DNA of 64,000 nucleotides, taken from the NCBI GenBank assembly GCA_021782995.1, contig JAJXUI010000003.1, forward strand, positions 1 through 64,000, given 5' to 3'. This stretch comes from Pseudomonadota bacterium (GTDB lineage Bacteria > Pseudomonadota > Gammaproteobacteria > Burkholderiales > Gallionellaceae). Below, piece after piece: positions 1-10,220 of this stretch (position 1 is its first letter; each line of letters opens with the position of its first letter). The position numbers and the translations under genes were made by a program. The notes under the pieces are model-generated. The model was given only the letters and a program-made list of their open reading frames with translations. It did not search any database and was not told where the DNA came from.

Positions 1-1276
1 GATGCGCGTCAATGTAATCCTTGATCTCGACAATGGAAGGCACGGCCTCGCGCACCTCGCCGAAAAATTCCAGACACACGGTGCGCGTGAATTTGTGCGC
101 ACGATGCAGGATGAAACGTGCCGAGGTGATGATGCCGTCGCAGCCTTCCTTCTGGATGCCGGGCAGGCCGGACAGGAATTTGTCGGTGACATCCTTGCCC
201 AGCCCGGTCTTGCGGAATTTTCCGCCGGGGATTTTCAGGATCTCGGCTTCACCATGCGGTGTCTTGCCGTCCGCTTCAAAGCGGGAGACGCGGAAGGTGG
301 TCATCTCCACATCATGGATCTTGCCCAGGTTGTGGTCGAGGCGTTCCACGTCCATCCACAGGCCATCCGGTGTCACCATGCGCCACGAGGCCAGGTTGTC
401 GAGCGCAGTGCCCCACAGCACGGCCTTCTTGCCACCGGCATTCATCGCCACGTTGCCGCCGATGCAGGAGGCATCGGCAGAAGTCGGATCGACCGCAAAT
501 ACCAGATCGTTGTCGTCGGCGCGTTCCATCACGCGACGGGTGACCACACCGGCACCGCAATGCACGGTCGGCACGGGCTGGTCCACGCCGGGCAGCTGCA
601 GCATTTCCACGGCTGACAGGGCGTCGAGTTTTTCGGTGTTGATCACTGCGGAGTGTGCAACCAGCGGCACGGCGCCGCCGGTGTAACCGGTACCGCCGCC
701 ACGCGGCACGATGGTGAGGCCGAGCTCGATACAGGCACGCACCAGCGGCGCGATTTCGGCTTCGGTGTCCGGGGTCAGGACTACGAACGGGTATTCCACA
801 CGCCAGTCGGTGGCATCGGTGACATGCGATACGCGGGCGAGGCCATCGAACTGGATATTGTCACGGCGCGTGTGGCGGCTGAGCGAGCGGAGCGCCTTGC
901 TGCGCAATTTGAGTGTGGCTTCGAAATCTCGGGCAAAAATATTGACGGCTTCATGTCCCAGTTCGAGCAGATGCTTCACCTTGTCGTTTTGCTGGCGACG
1001 CGACTCGATTTCATTCAGCCGGTGGCGCAGCGCGCCGATCAGTGCAGCACGGCGCTTGCGGTTGCCGAGCAGGTCGTCCTGCAGGTAAGGGTTGCGGGTG
1101 ACCACCCAGATGTCGCCCAGCACTTCATACAGCATCCGTGCCGAACGGCCGGTGCGGCGCTCCGCACGCAGGTCATCGATGATTGCCCAGGCCTCATGGC
1201 CCAGCAGGCGGATGACGATCTCGCGATCGGAAAACGAGGTGTAGTTGTATGGGATTTCGCGTAAACGAACTGTCAT
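1..1276 (-). CDS. FAD-binding oxidoreductase with N-terminal DUF3683-like region (3' part cut by window edge)
   Basis: Absent from the ORF track because it is open at the window edge. The minus strand reads [76 protein letters not shown]...[41 protein letters not shown]; the [11 protein letters not shown] segment is an FAD-binding (type 4) PP-loop. Confidence 0.85.
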   Translation of the reverse strand, partial: MTVRLREIPYNYTSFSDREIVIRLLGHEAWAIIDDLRAERRTGRSARMLYEVLGDIWVVTRNPYLQDDLLGNRKRRAALIGALRHRLNEIESRRQQNDKVKHLLELGHEAVNIFARDFEATLKLRSKALRSLSRHTRRDNIQFDGLARVSHVTDATDWRVEYPFVVLTPDTEAEIAPLVRACIELGLTIVPRGGGTGYTGGAVPLVAHSAVINTEKLDALSAVEMLQLPGVDQPVPTVHCGAGVVTRRVMERADDNDLVFAVDPTSADASCIGGNVAMNAGGKKAVLWGTALDNLASWRMVTPDGLWMDVERLDHNLGKIHDVEMTTFRVSRFEADGKTPHGEAEILKIPGGKFRKTGLGKDVTDKFLSGLPGIQKEGCDGIITSARFILHRAHKFTRTVCLEFFGEVREAVPSIVEIKDYIDAH

Positions 1277-1368
1277 GATCTGCATCTGGGATGTTCAAGG
1301 ACGGCATTTTACCGTATTCAGGCACATCGCTCGACCCTCAAGGTAACAGGGGCGTGTAAACTTTTGCC

Positions 1369-1932
1369 ATGAACGGGACGGTCAAACCATCGCATTCGCG
1401 CATTTTCCTTGCGCTGTGGCCCAATGCTGCCGAGCAGGCGGCGCTGGCCGGCTGGCAGGCGTCATTGAAAGCGTCGTGCAAAGGCAGGCTGATGCGCCAG
1501 GCCAACCTGCATGCGACGCTGGCCTTTATCGGGGCTGCCCGGGCGCAGCAGGTGGCGGCTGCCATGGACGCGGCAAAGCAAGTGCGGGGGCAGGCATTTG
1601 TCGTGCACTGGGACACTTTGTGCTACTGGCCGCACAGCCACATTGTGCATGCGGCGCTGTCGCAAATACCGGCTGCGTTGATTGCGCTCGAGGCGCAATT
1701 GAGGTCACAACTGGCGATTCACGGGTTCGAGCTTGCGCAGCGGGATTTCTTGCCGCATGTCACGCTGGTGCGAAATGCACGCTGTGGCGAGCATGAGTTG
1801 CCAGAAGTTGTTGCGGTGGAATGGCGGGTGCTGGCGTTTTCGCTGATGCAGTCGGTGAATGACGGAGAGGGGACGCACTACATTGAGTTGCAGCGTTTTC
1901 CGCTGGCCGGTGAAAAATTTTTAACGTTATGA
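1369..1932 (+). CDS. thpR: RNA 2',3'-cyclic phosphodiesterase (2'-5' RNA ligase/LigT family)
   Basis: 187 aa with two HxT/HVTL motifs (LHATLAFIG, LPHVTLVRN) characteristic of the 2H phosphoesterase family. Confidence 0.85.
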   Translation: MNGTVKPSHSRIFLALWPNAAEQAALAGWQASLKASCKGRLMRQANLHATLAFIGAARAQQVAAAMDAAKQVRGQAFVVHWDTLCYWPHSHIVHAALSQIPAALIALEAQLRSQLAIHGFELAQRDFLPHVTLVRNARCGEHELPEVVAVEWRVLAFSLMQSVNDGEGTHYIELQRFPLAGEKFLTL

Positions 1933-2004
1933 ATATATTATGCTAATCGCCATATCCGGGCCTGCCGCCCGGCCCGGGAAGGCTCACCCGGATGGGTGCC
2001 CGGC

Positions 2005-2577
2005 TCAGGCAAACGCTCCCTGCGACTCGATATTGAAGGTACGCAAAATGCTGCTCAGTGCACGGTTGCCGGTCGCCTGGACTACGGCATCAAATATGTC
2101 CCGCTCTGTCCAGCCATGCGATTTCGCGGCCTGGATGTCCTGGTCGCTGACGTTTTCGGGTGCATTGACCGATTTGAGCGCGATATTCAGCAGTATTTTT
2201 TCCCTCGCCGAAACCGGAGCCAGCTCGGGGTTGTTGCGCGCGGCACGTATGTCATCGGGCTCGAGGCCCATGTGGGTCAGCATGCCTTCATTCATGTCGA
2301 TGCAGAAGGTGCATTTGGATTCCCATGACACCAGATAGCGGATCATCGCCATCAGCCTAGGGGCGATGCGTTCGCCGCTGTTGAAATAGGAAATGTTACC
2401 GACAAAATTTTCCAGCAGGGTAGGACTGAAACTGTAGATGCGCAGCGCATCCGGGATAAATCCCAGTCGCTGTTTCACGGCGCTGAAGACGGCATCGACG
2501 CGCGCCTCTTCGCCGGCGGGTGCGCGAGGGCTGAGCAGGGGTTTGTCATGCTGGATTGCGGTTTGGCTTTGCATCAT
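2005..2577 (-). CDS. Carboxymuconolactone decarboxylase/AhpD-like peroxidase-related protein
   Basis: 190 aa with the CxxC-type motif SKCTFCIDMN and AhpD-like flanking sequence. Confidence 0.8.
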   Translation of the reverse strand: MMQSQTAIQHDKPLLSPRAPAGEEARVDAVFSAVKQRLGFIPDALRIYSFSPTLLENFVGNISYFNSGERIAPRLMAMIRYLVSWESKCTFCIDMNEGMLTHMGLEPDDIRAARNNPELAPVSAREKILLNIALKSVNAPENVSDQDIQAAKSHGWTERDIFDAVVQATGNRALSSILRTFNIESQGAFA

Positions 2578-2612
2578 GTGTTTCTCCTATCGTCAGGGGC
2601 TGCGGTTAATAG

Positions 2613-2628
2613 TAGACCGGTCGGTAAA
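2613..2628. promoter_or_regulatory. Putative TetR-family operator upstream of the AhpD-like gene
   Basis: TAGACCGGTCGGTAAA, a partial palindrome around GACCGGTC; 12/16 identical to the site at 3293-3308 and resembling NemR-type TAGACC-N4-GGTCTA boxes. Confidence 0.55.
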
Positions 2629-2679
2629 CTATTTGGTTAAAAAAAACCAGTGCTGGTCACTGTTCTTTTGAAAATCCAA

Positions 2680-3279
2680 TCAGTTATTGTGTATGCGTAT
2701 GCTCGACATCGCGGGCAGCAGTTGCTTGATGACGTCGGTATTGTTCTGGTTTTTTGCCATCAGCATGACGCCTTCAAAGTATGCCAGCATGGCTTGCGCG
2801 GTTGCATCGGCATTGATGTGGTTCAGCGTACCCGAGTCGTTTGCTTCCTCAAGCGTATTGCGTATCAGTGTATGAAATTTTTTGAAAATCTGTTCCAGTC
2901 TTGCGCGTATGACTTCATCGTGGGTCGACACTTCATTGGCCAGGTTGCCAAAAGGACAGCCCAGTACCATGCCGGTTGTCTGGTGCAGTTGCAACTGGAA
3001 CTCGTAAGCCAGTTGGGTAAAGCGTTCCAGCCGGGCCAGCGGCGGCAGCTCGTCGATAAACGCCTTGTCGCCCAGCCTTTCCTTCATGTCGAGGTAAAAC
3101 GCATCCAGCATGGCCAGTACAAGTTCCTGTTTGCTCGGAAAAAAGTGGTAAAAACTGCCTTTCTTCACACCGGCATGGTCGCAAATCGCGGCTACGCCCA
3201 CTTCTGCATAGCTGTTGGCATAAATCAGATCCCGGGCTGAGTCGAGGATGCGCTGTCGGGTGTCGCATGTGTTTTCCAT
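2680..3279 (-). CDS. TetR/AcrR family transcriptional regulator (NemR/AcuR-like)
   Basis: N-terminal HTH TRQRILDSARDLIYANSYAEVGVAAICDHAGVKKGSFYHFFPSKQELVLAMLD. Confidence 0.9.
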   Translation of the reverse strand: MENTCDTRQRILDSARDLIYANSYAEVGVAAICDHAGVKKGSFYHFFPSKQELVLAMLDAFYLDMKERLGDKAFIDELPPLARLERFTQLAYEFQLQLHQTTGMVLGCPFGNLANEVSTHDEVIRARLEQIFKKFHTLIRNTLEEANDSGTLNHINADATAQAMLAYFEGVMLMAKNQNNTDVIKQLLPAMSSIRIHNN

Positions 3280-3292
3280 GAGCGGATTATAG

Positions 3293-3308
3293 TTGACTGA
3301 TCGGTCAA
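3293..3308. promoter_or_regulatory. Putative TetR-family autoregulatory operator
   Basis: TTGACTGATCGGTCAA, an inverted repeat (one mismatch between 8-bp arms) just upstream of the tetR start. Confidence 0.6.
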
Positions 3309-3438
3309 GTCAATAGGGTGCTTCGATCGTGCAAGGTTGAATTGCAAGCGGATTTACACTGGGAGGGCAGGGCGAAACAGTGGATTAAGGCGAAGCAGGA
3401 GGCAAGAGAAATATATAATATATTGATTATATTATATA

Positions 3439-3810
3439 TTATCTGCGAAATACATCCGGGCGTTCCGGCCGGTTGAATTGTGGGCGTTCCGGCCGATCGA
3501 TCTTGACTTGCGAGGGGCGATCTTCCATGCGGTTGCGCGACTGGAAATCGCGTCCATAGCTGCCTTCCGCCAGACCGGAATCGTCCTGTGGTTCGGCTGG
3601 TTTTTGTTCAACGACGGGTTGCTGCTTGTTATTTGCGGCAGGGGCGGTGCCACCAATGCGCTGGCGCATTTTCTGGCGGATGCTGGAGTATTCTTCATAG
3701 CTCATGCCGCGGCGTTGCGCAGGATCCGGTAGCACCAGGTCATATGCCAGCGCGGATCCTGCAAACATGCTCAATAGTGCACAGAGTGTTAATTGGCCGA
3801 GTTTAGTCAT
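3439..3810 (-). CDS. Small secreted protein with Arg/Pro-rich C-terminus
   Basis: Signal peptide MTKLGQLTLCALLSMFAGSALA; C-terminus RPERPQFNRPERPDVFRR. Confidence 0.65.
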   Translation of the reverse strand: MTKLGQLTLCALLSMFAGSALAYDLVLPDPAQRRGMSYEEYSSIRQKMRQRIGGTAPAANNKQQPVVEQKPAEPQDDSGLAEGSYGRDFQSRNRMEDRPSQVKIDRPERPQFNRPERPDVFRR

Positions 3811-3837
3811 TTCATGCTCCTAGCTGCTTTCCTGCCG

Positions 3838-4587
3838 CTACATCGTACCTGTAAACATCACATTGATGCCAACATCCGGGCTGCCATCGGAAAATCCTTT
3901 CAGCACTGCAAATTGCACTTTGCCGGTTTTGCTGGTTTTTTTCGAGTAGTAAACCGTGACATCCAGCGGACCCGCAGTCACATCGCTGCTGCTTTGTGCC
4001 GCGTTCAGCATCGCACCGGCAGAGGCTTCATCGTTGAGTTTCTGGCTGGCACCCAGCGTGCCGTAAAAAATGTTGTGCAGGCTGGTCCCGGCGGGAACGC
4101 CGATGACCTTGTATCCTGCAGTGGCAAACCAGGTCTGTTTGCCGGCTGTATAAAAACCATCCAGCTGTGCCGAGTAGTCATTTTCGCCCGTACCCAGACT
4201 TTGCCCTGCGTCCGCCGTGCCAAATTTGATATTCGCCACGGTATCCAGGGCGAAGGTATCATTTTCAAACACGGTATATCCAGCTGTTGCCACAATATCG
4301 CCCAACCCTGAGTTGGTAGTGATTTTTGTGGTAACTGTTTTCTTGACCGGCCCGATGCCGGCAACCACTCCGCCCACACTGGTCACGCTGATGTACGGTA
4401 TGGTGAGCTTGAAATAAGCATAGTCATAAAGCACTTTCAGGGTTACCGGCACATACAGGATGGTGGTCTCGGAATTGGTGCCATATTTGCCTGTGCTGTA
4501 ATCAAAGCCTGACGTCAGCGTGGTGAGGCTTTCCGCGCGTATGGAGGTTGAGGCCAGCAAAACAGCAGCAAATAATAATTTATACAT
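3838..4587 (-). CDS. Outer-membrane beta-barrel-like/transporter-like hypothetical protein
   Basis: Signal peptide MYKLLFAAVLLASTSIRA followed by alternating aromatic/hydrophobic strands; terminal residues ...INVMFTGTM. Confidence 0.65.
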   Translation of the reverse strand: MYKLLFAAVLLASTSIRAESLTTLTSGFDYSTGKYGTNSETTILYVPVTLKVLYDYAYFKLTIPYISVTSVGGVVAGIGPVKKTVTTKITTNSGLGDIVATAGYTVFENDTFALDTVANIKFGTADAGQSLGTGENDYSAQLDGFYTAGKQTWFATAGYKVIGVPAGTSLHNIFYGTLGASQKLNDEASAGAMLNAAQSSSDVTAGPLDVTVYYSKKTSKTGKVQFAVLKGFSDGSPDVGINVMFTGTM

Positions 4588-4648
4588 TCAAGACCTTAAC
4601 TGTTGGTTTCCGGCTTCGTATGGTGCCGGGAACCAACAGTTTACCGCA

Positions 4649-5143
4649 TTACCTGCCGGGGCGCTCTGGACGCTCCAGTGACGGTTGGCGTTCGATTTTG
4701 TCTGCCTGGCGCTCCAGGCGCTCGGCGCGGCGCTCCATGCGTTCGACACGATGCTGTTGCATTTCAGCCTTGGCTGCCTCTTTTTCCTCGGGTGTCATCA
4801 TGTCGAATTTCGCCTTTATTTCCGCGCGGAAAGCCTCACGTTCTTCCTTGGTCATGCCGGCGATGGGGGAGCGGATCAGGTCGATGACGGACTTGCGCTC
4901 TTCAGGGGTCATGGTGTCCCATTTGGCGCGGATATCGGCAAAGAAGGCTTTGCGCTGCTCCGGGGTCATGTTGGCAATTTTTGCGCGTACGGCTGTGCCA
5001 TACGATTCCTTCTGGGGGGGCGTCGTTGTCGTGGTGGTAGTTTCCTCAGCCAGTGCGATCCCTGCTGTGAGAACACTGGTTGCGAGAATTGCGCTGCTGA
5101 TCAGTTTGGCGAATTTCATTTTCTTCCCTTTCCGGTTGTACAT
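4649..5143 (-). CDS. Secreted helical repeat protein with four ~19-aa MTxEER units (CpxP/Spy-like in style)
   Basis: Signal peptide KFAKLISSAILATSVLTAGIALA; units MTPEQRKAFFADIRAKWDT / MTPEERKSVIDLIRSPIAG / MTKEEREAFRAEIKAKFDM / MTPEEKEAAKAEMQQHR. Confidence 0.7.
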   Translation of the reverse strand: MYNRKGKKMKFAKLISSAILATSVLTAGIALAEETTTTTTTPPQKESYGTAVRAKIANMTPEQRKAFFADIRAKWDTMTPEERKSVIDLIRSPIAGMTKEEREAFRAEIKAKFDMMTPEEKEAAKAEMQQHRVERMERRAERLERQADKIERQPSLERPERPGR

Positions 5144-5286
5144 GGCTCAGGAACAGCCAGGCTGGTCCATTCCTGATGGCGCTATGTTGAATGAATTGGG
5201 TTACATGATAATTTCCTGCCCGTAGCAAGTTGTAACAAATTGTTTCAGCGCCTGTGAGAATTGTGGTTTCGGGTATAGTGCAAACC

Positions 5287-6003
5287 ATGGAAACGAGAAA
5301 AATACTGGTTGTGGATGATGATCCAGGCCTGCGCGACTTGTTGAAGGAATATCTGGCTTCTCAAGGATTTGAAGTGGAGGCCGTGGCAGATGGAATCGCC
5401 ATGGAGGCCTCCATGAAACTCAATAGTCCGGACCTGGTGATTCTGGACCTGATGTTGCCGGGTGAAGATGGTTTGTCCCTGGCGCGCAAGCTGCATGCGC
5501 AAGGGAATGTCCACATCATCATGCTTTCCGCGCGTGGCGAAGACATGGACCGCATCGTGGGGCTGGAGGTGGGGGCAGATGACTATCTGGCAAAGCCCTT
5601 CAACCCGAGGGAGTTGCTGGCGCGCATCCGCGCCGTGATGCGCCGCAGCAACGAGATCGAAGATCCGCTGCTGAATGACTGGCAACCCCTGCAGCACAAA
5701 TTTGGCCAGTTTGTACTGGACTTGAATACCCGTTCCTTGCAGCGGAATGGGGAAGCGATAGAACTGACCGCGGGGGAATTCTACCTGTTGAGGATTTTTG
5801 TAGAACATCCCAACAGGGTATTAAGCCGCGACCAGATCATGGACAAGCTGAAAGGCTATGAGCGTTCTCCATTTGACCGCAGTATCGATGTGCGCATCAC
5901 GCGCATGCGGCGCAAGATAGAAGAGGATCCGGCGGCGCCGTCCTATATCCGTACCGTGTGGGGCGAAGGATACATGTTCACCCCCTCGGGCAAGCCTGCC
6001 TGA
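5287..6003 (+). CDS. OmpR-family response regulator
   Basis: METRKILVVDDDPGLRDLLKEY...LVILDLMLPGEDG...ADDYLAKPF plus winged-helix C-terminus. Start taken at the internal ATG of ORF 5254. Confidence 0.9.
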   Translation: METRKILVVDDDPGLRDLLKEYLASQGFEVEAVADGIAMEASMKLNSPDLVILDLMLPGEDGLSLARKLHAQGNVHIIMLSARGEDMDRIVGLEVGADDYLAKPFNPRELLARIRAVMRRSNEIEDPLLNDWQPLQHKFGQFVLDLNTRSLQRNGEAIELTAGEFYLLRIFVEHPNRVLSRDQIMDKLKGYERSPFDRSIDVRITRMRRKIEEDPAAPSYIRTVWGEGYMFTPSGKPA

Positions 6004-7325
6004 TGGCGTTGCAGCGCAGTCGTCCATCGCTGTTTCGCAGCACGGTGCTGACGGTGGCATTTGCGCTGCTGGTCATGCAGCTGGTGATATTTGCGGTCAG
6101 CGCCTATTACATCCTGCTGCCGATGATACGCCGTTCGACAGATGACCTGGCTGCATTGATGGTGCTGTCTGCGCAGACCTGGGCCGAGCTGCCACCGCAT
6201 ACGCGTCCGGACTTCGAGCTGGAGCTGGCGCGCCAGCACAACCTGTGGCTGCTGGACAGCGCAACCATACTGCCTGACGAAAACAATCATATTCCCTACC
6301 TGATGCTGCTGAAAAGTGCCTTGCAGGCCCGCACCGGCAAGCCCACGCACATGAAGAAAACCGAATTCGACAAGACCTGGTACTGGGTCGAGTTCAAGGG
6401 TGGCGACAAACCTATCAGCATCGGCTTTCCCGAAGATCGACTGGGCGTGCAATCACCGCTTGCCATTGCGCTGATCATGCTGGCGACTTTCGTGCTCTCC
6501 ATCCTGACCTCCATCATCCTGGCGAGACGCATCGTGCAGCCCTTGCAGAAGCTGGCTGCAGCGGCACGCCATGTGGGGGCGGGCACTACGCCGGAAAAAT
6601 TGCCGGAAGAAGGGGTGCAGGAGCTGGCGGAGCTTGCGCATACCTTCAATACGATGGCGCAACAGGTGCAGGCATTGCTGGCAAATAGAACCACCTTGCT
6701 GGCGGGCATTTCGCATGACCTGCGCACGCCGCTGGCGCGCATGCGGATTGCGGTGGAAATGCTGTCTGAGGATGCTGCGCCGAAACAGGTTGCGCGCATG
6801 CGCCAGGACATTGACGAAATGAACCGGCTGATCGGTGAGTTTCTCGCATTCAGCCGGGGGCTGGAAAAGGAGACGCCACAGGAAACGGATGTCCGCGAGT
6901 TGATGCAGACGCTGACAGACAATGTGCGCGCTGAAAATGCCGCGATCCTGTTGCAGGATTGCCCGGCATGCATATGCAAGGTGGGGCAGATGGCACTGCG
7001 CCGCATTGTTTCCAACTTGCTCAGCAACGCAATGCGCTATGGTGAGGGCAAGGAAATCGGACTGGCATGCCGCTGCGATGACGATGTGCTGGTGATCAGC
7101 GTGCTCGACCGTGGTCCCGGCATTCCGCCGGAGGAAGTGGAAAATGTGTTCCGTCCGTTTTACCGGCTGGAGTCGTCGCGCAGCATCACCACCGGGGGCA
7201 GCGGACTGGGGCTTGCCATTACCCGGCAGCTTGCGGATGTGAATGGCTGGTCGATCGAGTTGCTGCCGCGCGCAGGCGGCGGTACGGAAGCGCGTTTAAC
7301 CATACCATTGCTTCTTAAATTATAA
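6003..7325 (+). CDS. EnvZ-like membrane sensor histidine kinase
   Basis: Two TM segments, HAMP, H-box AGISHDLRTPLARMR, N-box LSNAMRYGEG, G-boxes DRGPGIP and GGSGLGLAI; start overlaps the regulator stop (TGATGG). Confidence 0.9.
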   Translation: MALQRSRPSLFRSTVLTVAFALLVMQLVIFAVSAYYILLPMIRRSTDDLAALMVLSAQTWAELPPHTRPDFELELARQHNLWLLDSATILPDENNHIPYLMLLKSALQARTGKPTHMKKTEFDKTWYWVEFKGGDKPISIGFPEDRLGVQSPLAIALIMLATFVLSILTSIILARRIVQPLQKLAAAARHVGAGTTPEKLPEEGVQELAELAHTFNTMAQQVQALLANRTTLLAGISHDLRTPLARMRIAVEMLSEDAAPKQVARMRQDIDEMNRLIGEFLAFSRGLEKETPQETDVRELMQTLTDNVRAENAAILLQDCPACICKVGQMALRRIVSNLLSNAMRYGEGKEIGLACRCDDDVLVISVLDRGPGIPPEEVENVFRPFYRLESSRSITTGGSGLGLAITRQLADVNGWSIELLPRAGGGTEARLTIPLLLKL

Positions 7326-7341
7326 TAATATAATCAACATA

Positions 7342-7899
7342 TTATTGCGAACCCATGGCGTTTGAATTGCGCCACTCAAGGTCCAGCCTGCCACAGTTTT
7401 CCAGCGCGTTGAACACCACTGTAGCCGGGTCTTCAACGGTCAGGGCCAGCGCGGCGATGATGGGATTTTCATGCGACACCGCGAGGATATGCCCTGCCGG
7501 AAATTGCTGCGCCAGTTCATCGAGAAAACGCTTCACCCGTGCCATTTGCTCCAGGAATGTTTCACCATGTGGCGTGCGATAGTGCAGCGGATTCAGCCTG
7601 ACCTGGTCGTTGAACAGGTGCACCGGCTGGCCATCGAGACCGGATTTCCTTTCATTCAGCCGTGCGTCTATCTGCAATTCAAGTGCGTGATGTTGCAGCA
7701 GGATGTGTGCAGTCTGCTGCGCGCGCGGAAATTGCGAGGCGAAGGCGTGCGTGAATTTTTCATCACGCAGCGCTTCTGCACGCGCAACAGCCTGTTCGCG
7801 CCCCTTGTCGGTGAGGCCTATCGGTTTGCCCGGATCGTCGCTGATGAAATTTCCGGCATTGGCCACGCTTTCACCATGGCGGATCAGGGTGATTTTCAT
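7342..7899 (-). CDS. Histidine phosphatase (phosphoglycerate mutase) superfamily protein
   Basis: N-terminal ITLIRHGESVANAG (RHG motif) and later HILAVSHENPI. Confidence 0.85.
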   Translation of the reverse strand: MKITLIRHGESVANAGNFISDDPGKPIGLTDKGREQAVARAEALRDEKFTHAFASQFPRAQQTAHILLQHHALELQIDARLNERKSGLDGQPVHLFNDQVRLNPLHYRTPHGETFLEQMARVKRFLDELAQQFPAGHILAVSHENPIIAALALTVEDPATVVFNALENCGRLDLEWRNSNAMGSQ

Positions 7900-7984
7900 G
7901 ATGCCTATTCTGGTTCAGGATGTCGCATTATGCCTGCCCGATGAAAAAAAGGTATGCTAGCCATACTGACAGGGAGAAAATAAA

Positions 7985-8515
7985 ATGGCTGAATTGAAAA
8001 AATACAATGGTGTGATGGTCGTGTTGCACTGGCTGCTGGCTGTCTTCATCCTGGGGGCGCTGTTCATGGGACTGGCGGTGCTGGACGAGATGCCGGCAGA
8101 TCACCCGCAGAAAATCTTCCTGCTGAAAACCCATGTCTTCGTCGGTATCGGCATCCTGTTGTTCACGCTGCTGCGGCTGGCCGTGCGGATTCTTTCAGCA
8201 CAGCCCGAACCTCTGCCCGGGGGCAGCCCCGTGCTGGACAGGGTGGCCAGGGGCGTGCACCTGCTGCTGTACCTGCTCACCCTGCTCAGTGCTGTGTCCG
8301 GCATTGCATTGGCGATTGCGGCCAGCCTGCCGGATATCCTGCTGAAGGGCCTGGGCACGCTGCCGCATGATTTCGAGGATTTTGCCGCACATGAGTTGCA
8401 CGGCCTGTTTGCCGACCTGTTGTTGCTGACCATCGCGTTGCATACGGCTGCCGCGCTGTATCACCATTTCATCCTGCGCGACGGCATTTTGTCGCGCATG
8501 TCGTTGAGGAAATAG
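7985..8515 (+). CDS. Cytochrome b561 family protein
   Basis: Four TM segments with conserved His (VVLHWLLA, KTHVFVGI, HELHGLFADLLLLTIALHTAAALYHHFILRDGIL). Confidence 0.8.
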   Translation: MAELKKYNGVMVVLHWLLAVFILGALFMGLAVLDEMPADHPQKIFLLKTHVFVGIGILLFTLLRLAVRILSAQPEPLPGGSPVLDRVARGVHLLLYLLTLLSAVSGIALAIAASLPDILLKGLGTLPHDFEDFAAHELHGLFADLLLLTIALHTAAALYHHFILRDGILSRMSLRK

Positions 8516-8886
8516 CCTGAGCCTGTGATTGCTGCATGCCTGTCATCATCAAGGCAGGCGTTCAGCGGCGATGCGGCGTGTCTGCGGGGTTGATGATCTG
8601 ACACTTGCGAGTGCGGCGTTGCCTTATCGCAGCGTTCCGCGAACCGGCAGCATGCTTGCATCTGTTTGATGCTTTAAAATTTCCGCTGTGCCTGCAGAAT
8701 GAGGCTGCGCGTGGCTGATGGTCAGCTGGCAAATCAATGCACGTGCGTGCTGGCCAGAGTCAGGCTTTCGGCAAGGTGAACCGGAATGCTTCCTTCGCCG
8801 GTTCATCTTTCATTCCATATGGTGGAGTTGCCGGATGCGTCATGGGGAGGGTTACCTGCCGGCAGTTGTTCGCGGGTTATCTGGGT

Positions 8887-10008
8887 TTATGCCTGGTGCG
8901 ATCGGGCAGTCCTGTTTTCTCCATCGTGTGCAATGCGGTCCAGTGCTTGCAGAACCTCCATGCTGGCGGCTTCCGTCTTTGCCATCAGCTCAAGCGCCAG
9001 GTCCATGTTGCCTTTTGCAAATGCATCCATCGCGCCACGCCCGGACTGATGCACTGACTTGTGAGGTGCATCCATCTCGCGAAAGCCATCCAGTTGTGAA
9101 TAAAGGCTCTGGCCATCACCATTGAAATACCATTTCCCCAGGCGGCATTCCGTGTGCGAGGCAAAACTTTCCGGTGTACGGGTGGATAGTCCCATCAATA
9201 CCTTGTACAGCTCGAATTTGTAAAGGATGTGGTCGATCTTGGCGACTTCTACAAAACTGCGCAGCGAAGATCCCGAGATGGTATTTTCCATGCGCGTGGA
9301 AAGGTCCAGCAGCTGACCCAGATTATTCATCACCATGCCGACTTCCTGGCTGAAGGCATCGGATTTGTGGGTCCATTTGTTCATTTGCTCGTGGGATTTT
9401 GTGGTGTCATCCTGAATGATGGCAACCAGGCCGGAAATGTCGTTGGTCGCAGTAGAGGTGCGCTCGGCAAGTTTGCGAACTTCGTCCGCCACCACGGCAA
9501 AGCCACGCCCCATTTCGCCGGCGCGGGCGGCTTCAATCGCGGCATTCAGCGCAAGGAGGTTGGTCTGGTCTGCCACTTCCTTGATGATCTGCAGGATACT
9601 GCCAATTTGTCCTACACGCTGGGCGAGATTCTGTACATGTTCGGCAGTCTGGCGGGTTTCCCGTGACAGGGATTCCAGGTTGCTGGCAATATTGGCCACT
9701 GCCGAGCGGTTCCGAGAAGAGATGCCGGCAGCTTCGCTGGCGTGATCCTTTTCTTCCTTCATGGCGTTGGCTACGCTGACCTGTGACTCCTGGATGGCAC
9801 TGAATGAATCGCCAAATGCCAGCATGCTCTGGTGCATGTTCCGGAAATTTTCCTGTTGATGTTCGGAGTCCTGCAGGGCCATCTGGGTGCTGGCCAGTTC
9901 ATCGCGCAGCTGGTCAATTTCCTCGATGAGCCGGCTGTTATCCTGTCGGGACTTGTCCAGTTCTGCTTGCAGGGTGGCAGATTGCGCCTTGTACCGATTG
10001 AAAAACAT
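8887..10008 (-). CDS. Methyl-accepting chemotaxis protein with C-terminal CZB zinc-binding domain
   Basis: MCP hairpin [46 protein letters not shown] signature [15 protein letters not shown]...[12 protein letters not shown]...[10 protein letters not shown]. Confidence 0.9.
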   Translation of the reverse strand: MFFNRYKAQSATLQAELDKSRQDNSRLIEEIDQLRDELASTQMALQDSEHQQENFRNMHQSMLAFGDSFSAIQESQVSVANAMKEEKDHASEAAGISSRNRSAVANIASNLESLSRETRQTAEHVQNLAQRVGQIGSILQIIKEVADQTNLLALNAAIEAARAGEMGRGFAVVADEVRKLAERTSTATNDISGLVAIIQDDTTKSHEQMNKWTHKSDAFSQEVGMVMNNLGQLLDLSTRMENTISGSSLRSFVEVAKIDHILYKFELYKVLMGLSTRTPESFASHTECRLGKWYFNGDGQSLYSQLDGFREMDAPHKSVHQSGRGAMDAFAKGNMDLALELMAKTEAASMEVLQALDRIAHDGENRTARSHQA

Positions 10009-10220
10009 GATTCCTCCGGAAAATTATCGATTGCCTGTTTGGGTCACTGTTGCCAGATTGTTGCAGAGAGCGGTGTGCTTCTTCCTGATTTTCGACAACG
10101 CCTGCTGAATCTTGAGTCCATTTGTGAGAAAGTGCTGGTATTTATCTTAACTATTTGAATAAATTATATTATTTATCGCGCTGTCAAAAATCGAGTTTCG
10201 ATGTTCCAGGCAAGCGTCAA

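Noticed and set aside
2-1264. Plus-strand ORFs 2-616, 21-686, 653-1264 as genes
   Set aside because: They are antisense to the DUF3683/FAD oxidase reading frame, which is continuous on the minus strand and has clear FAD-binding motifs.
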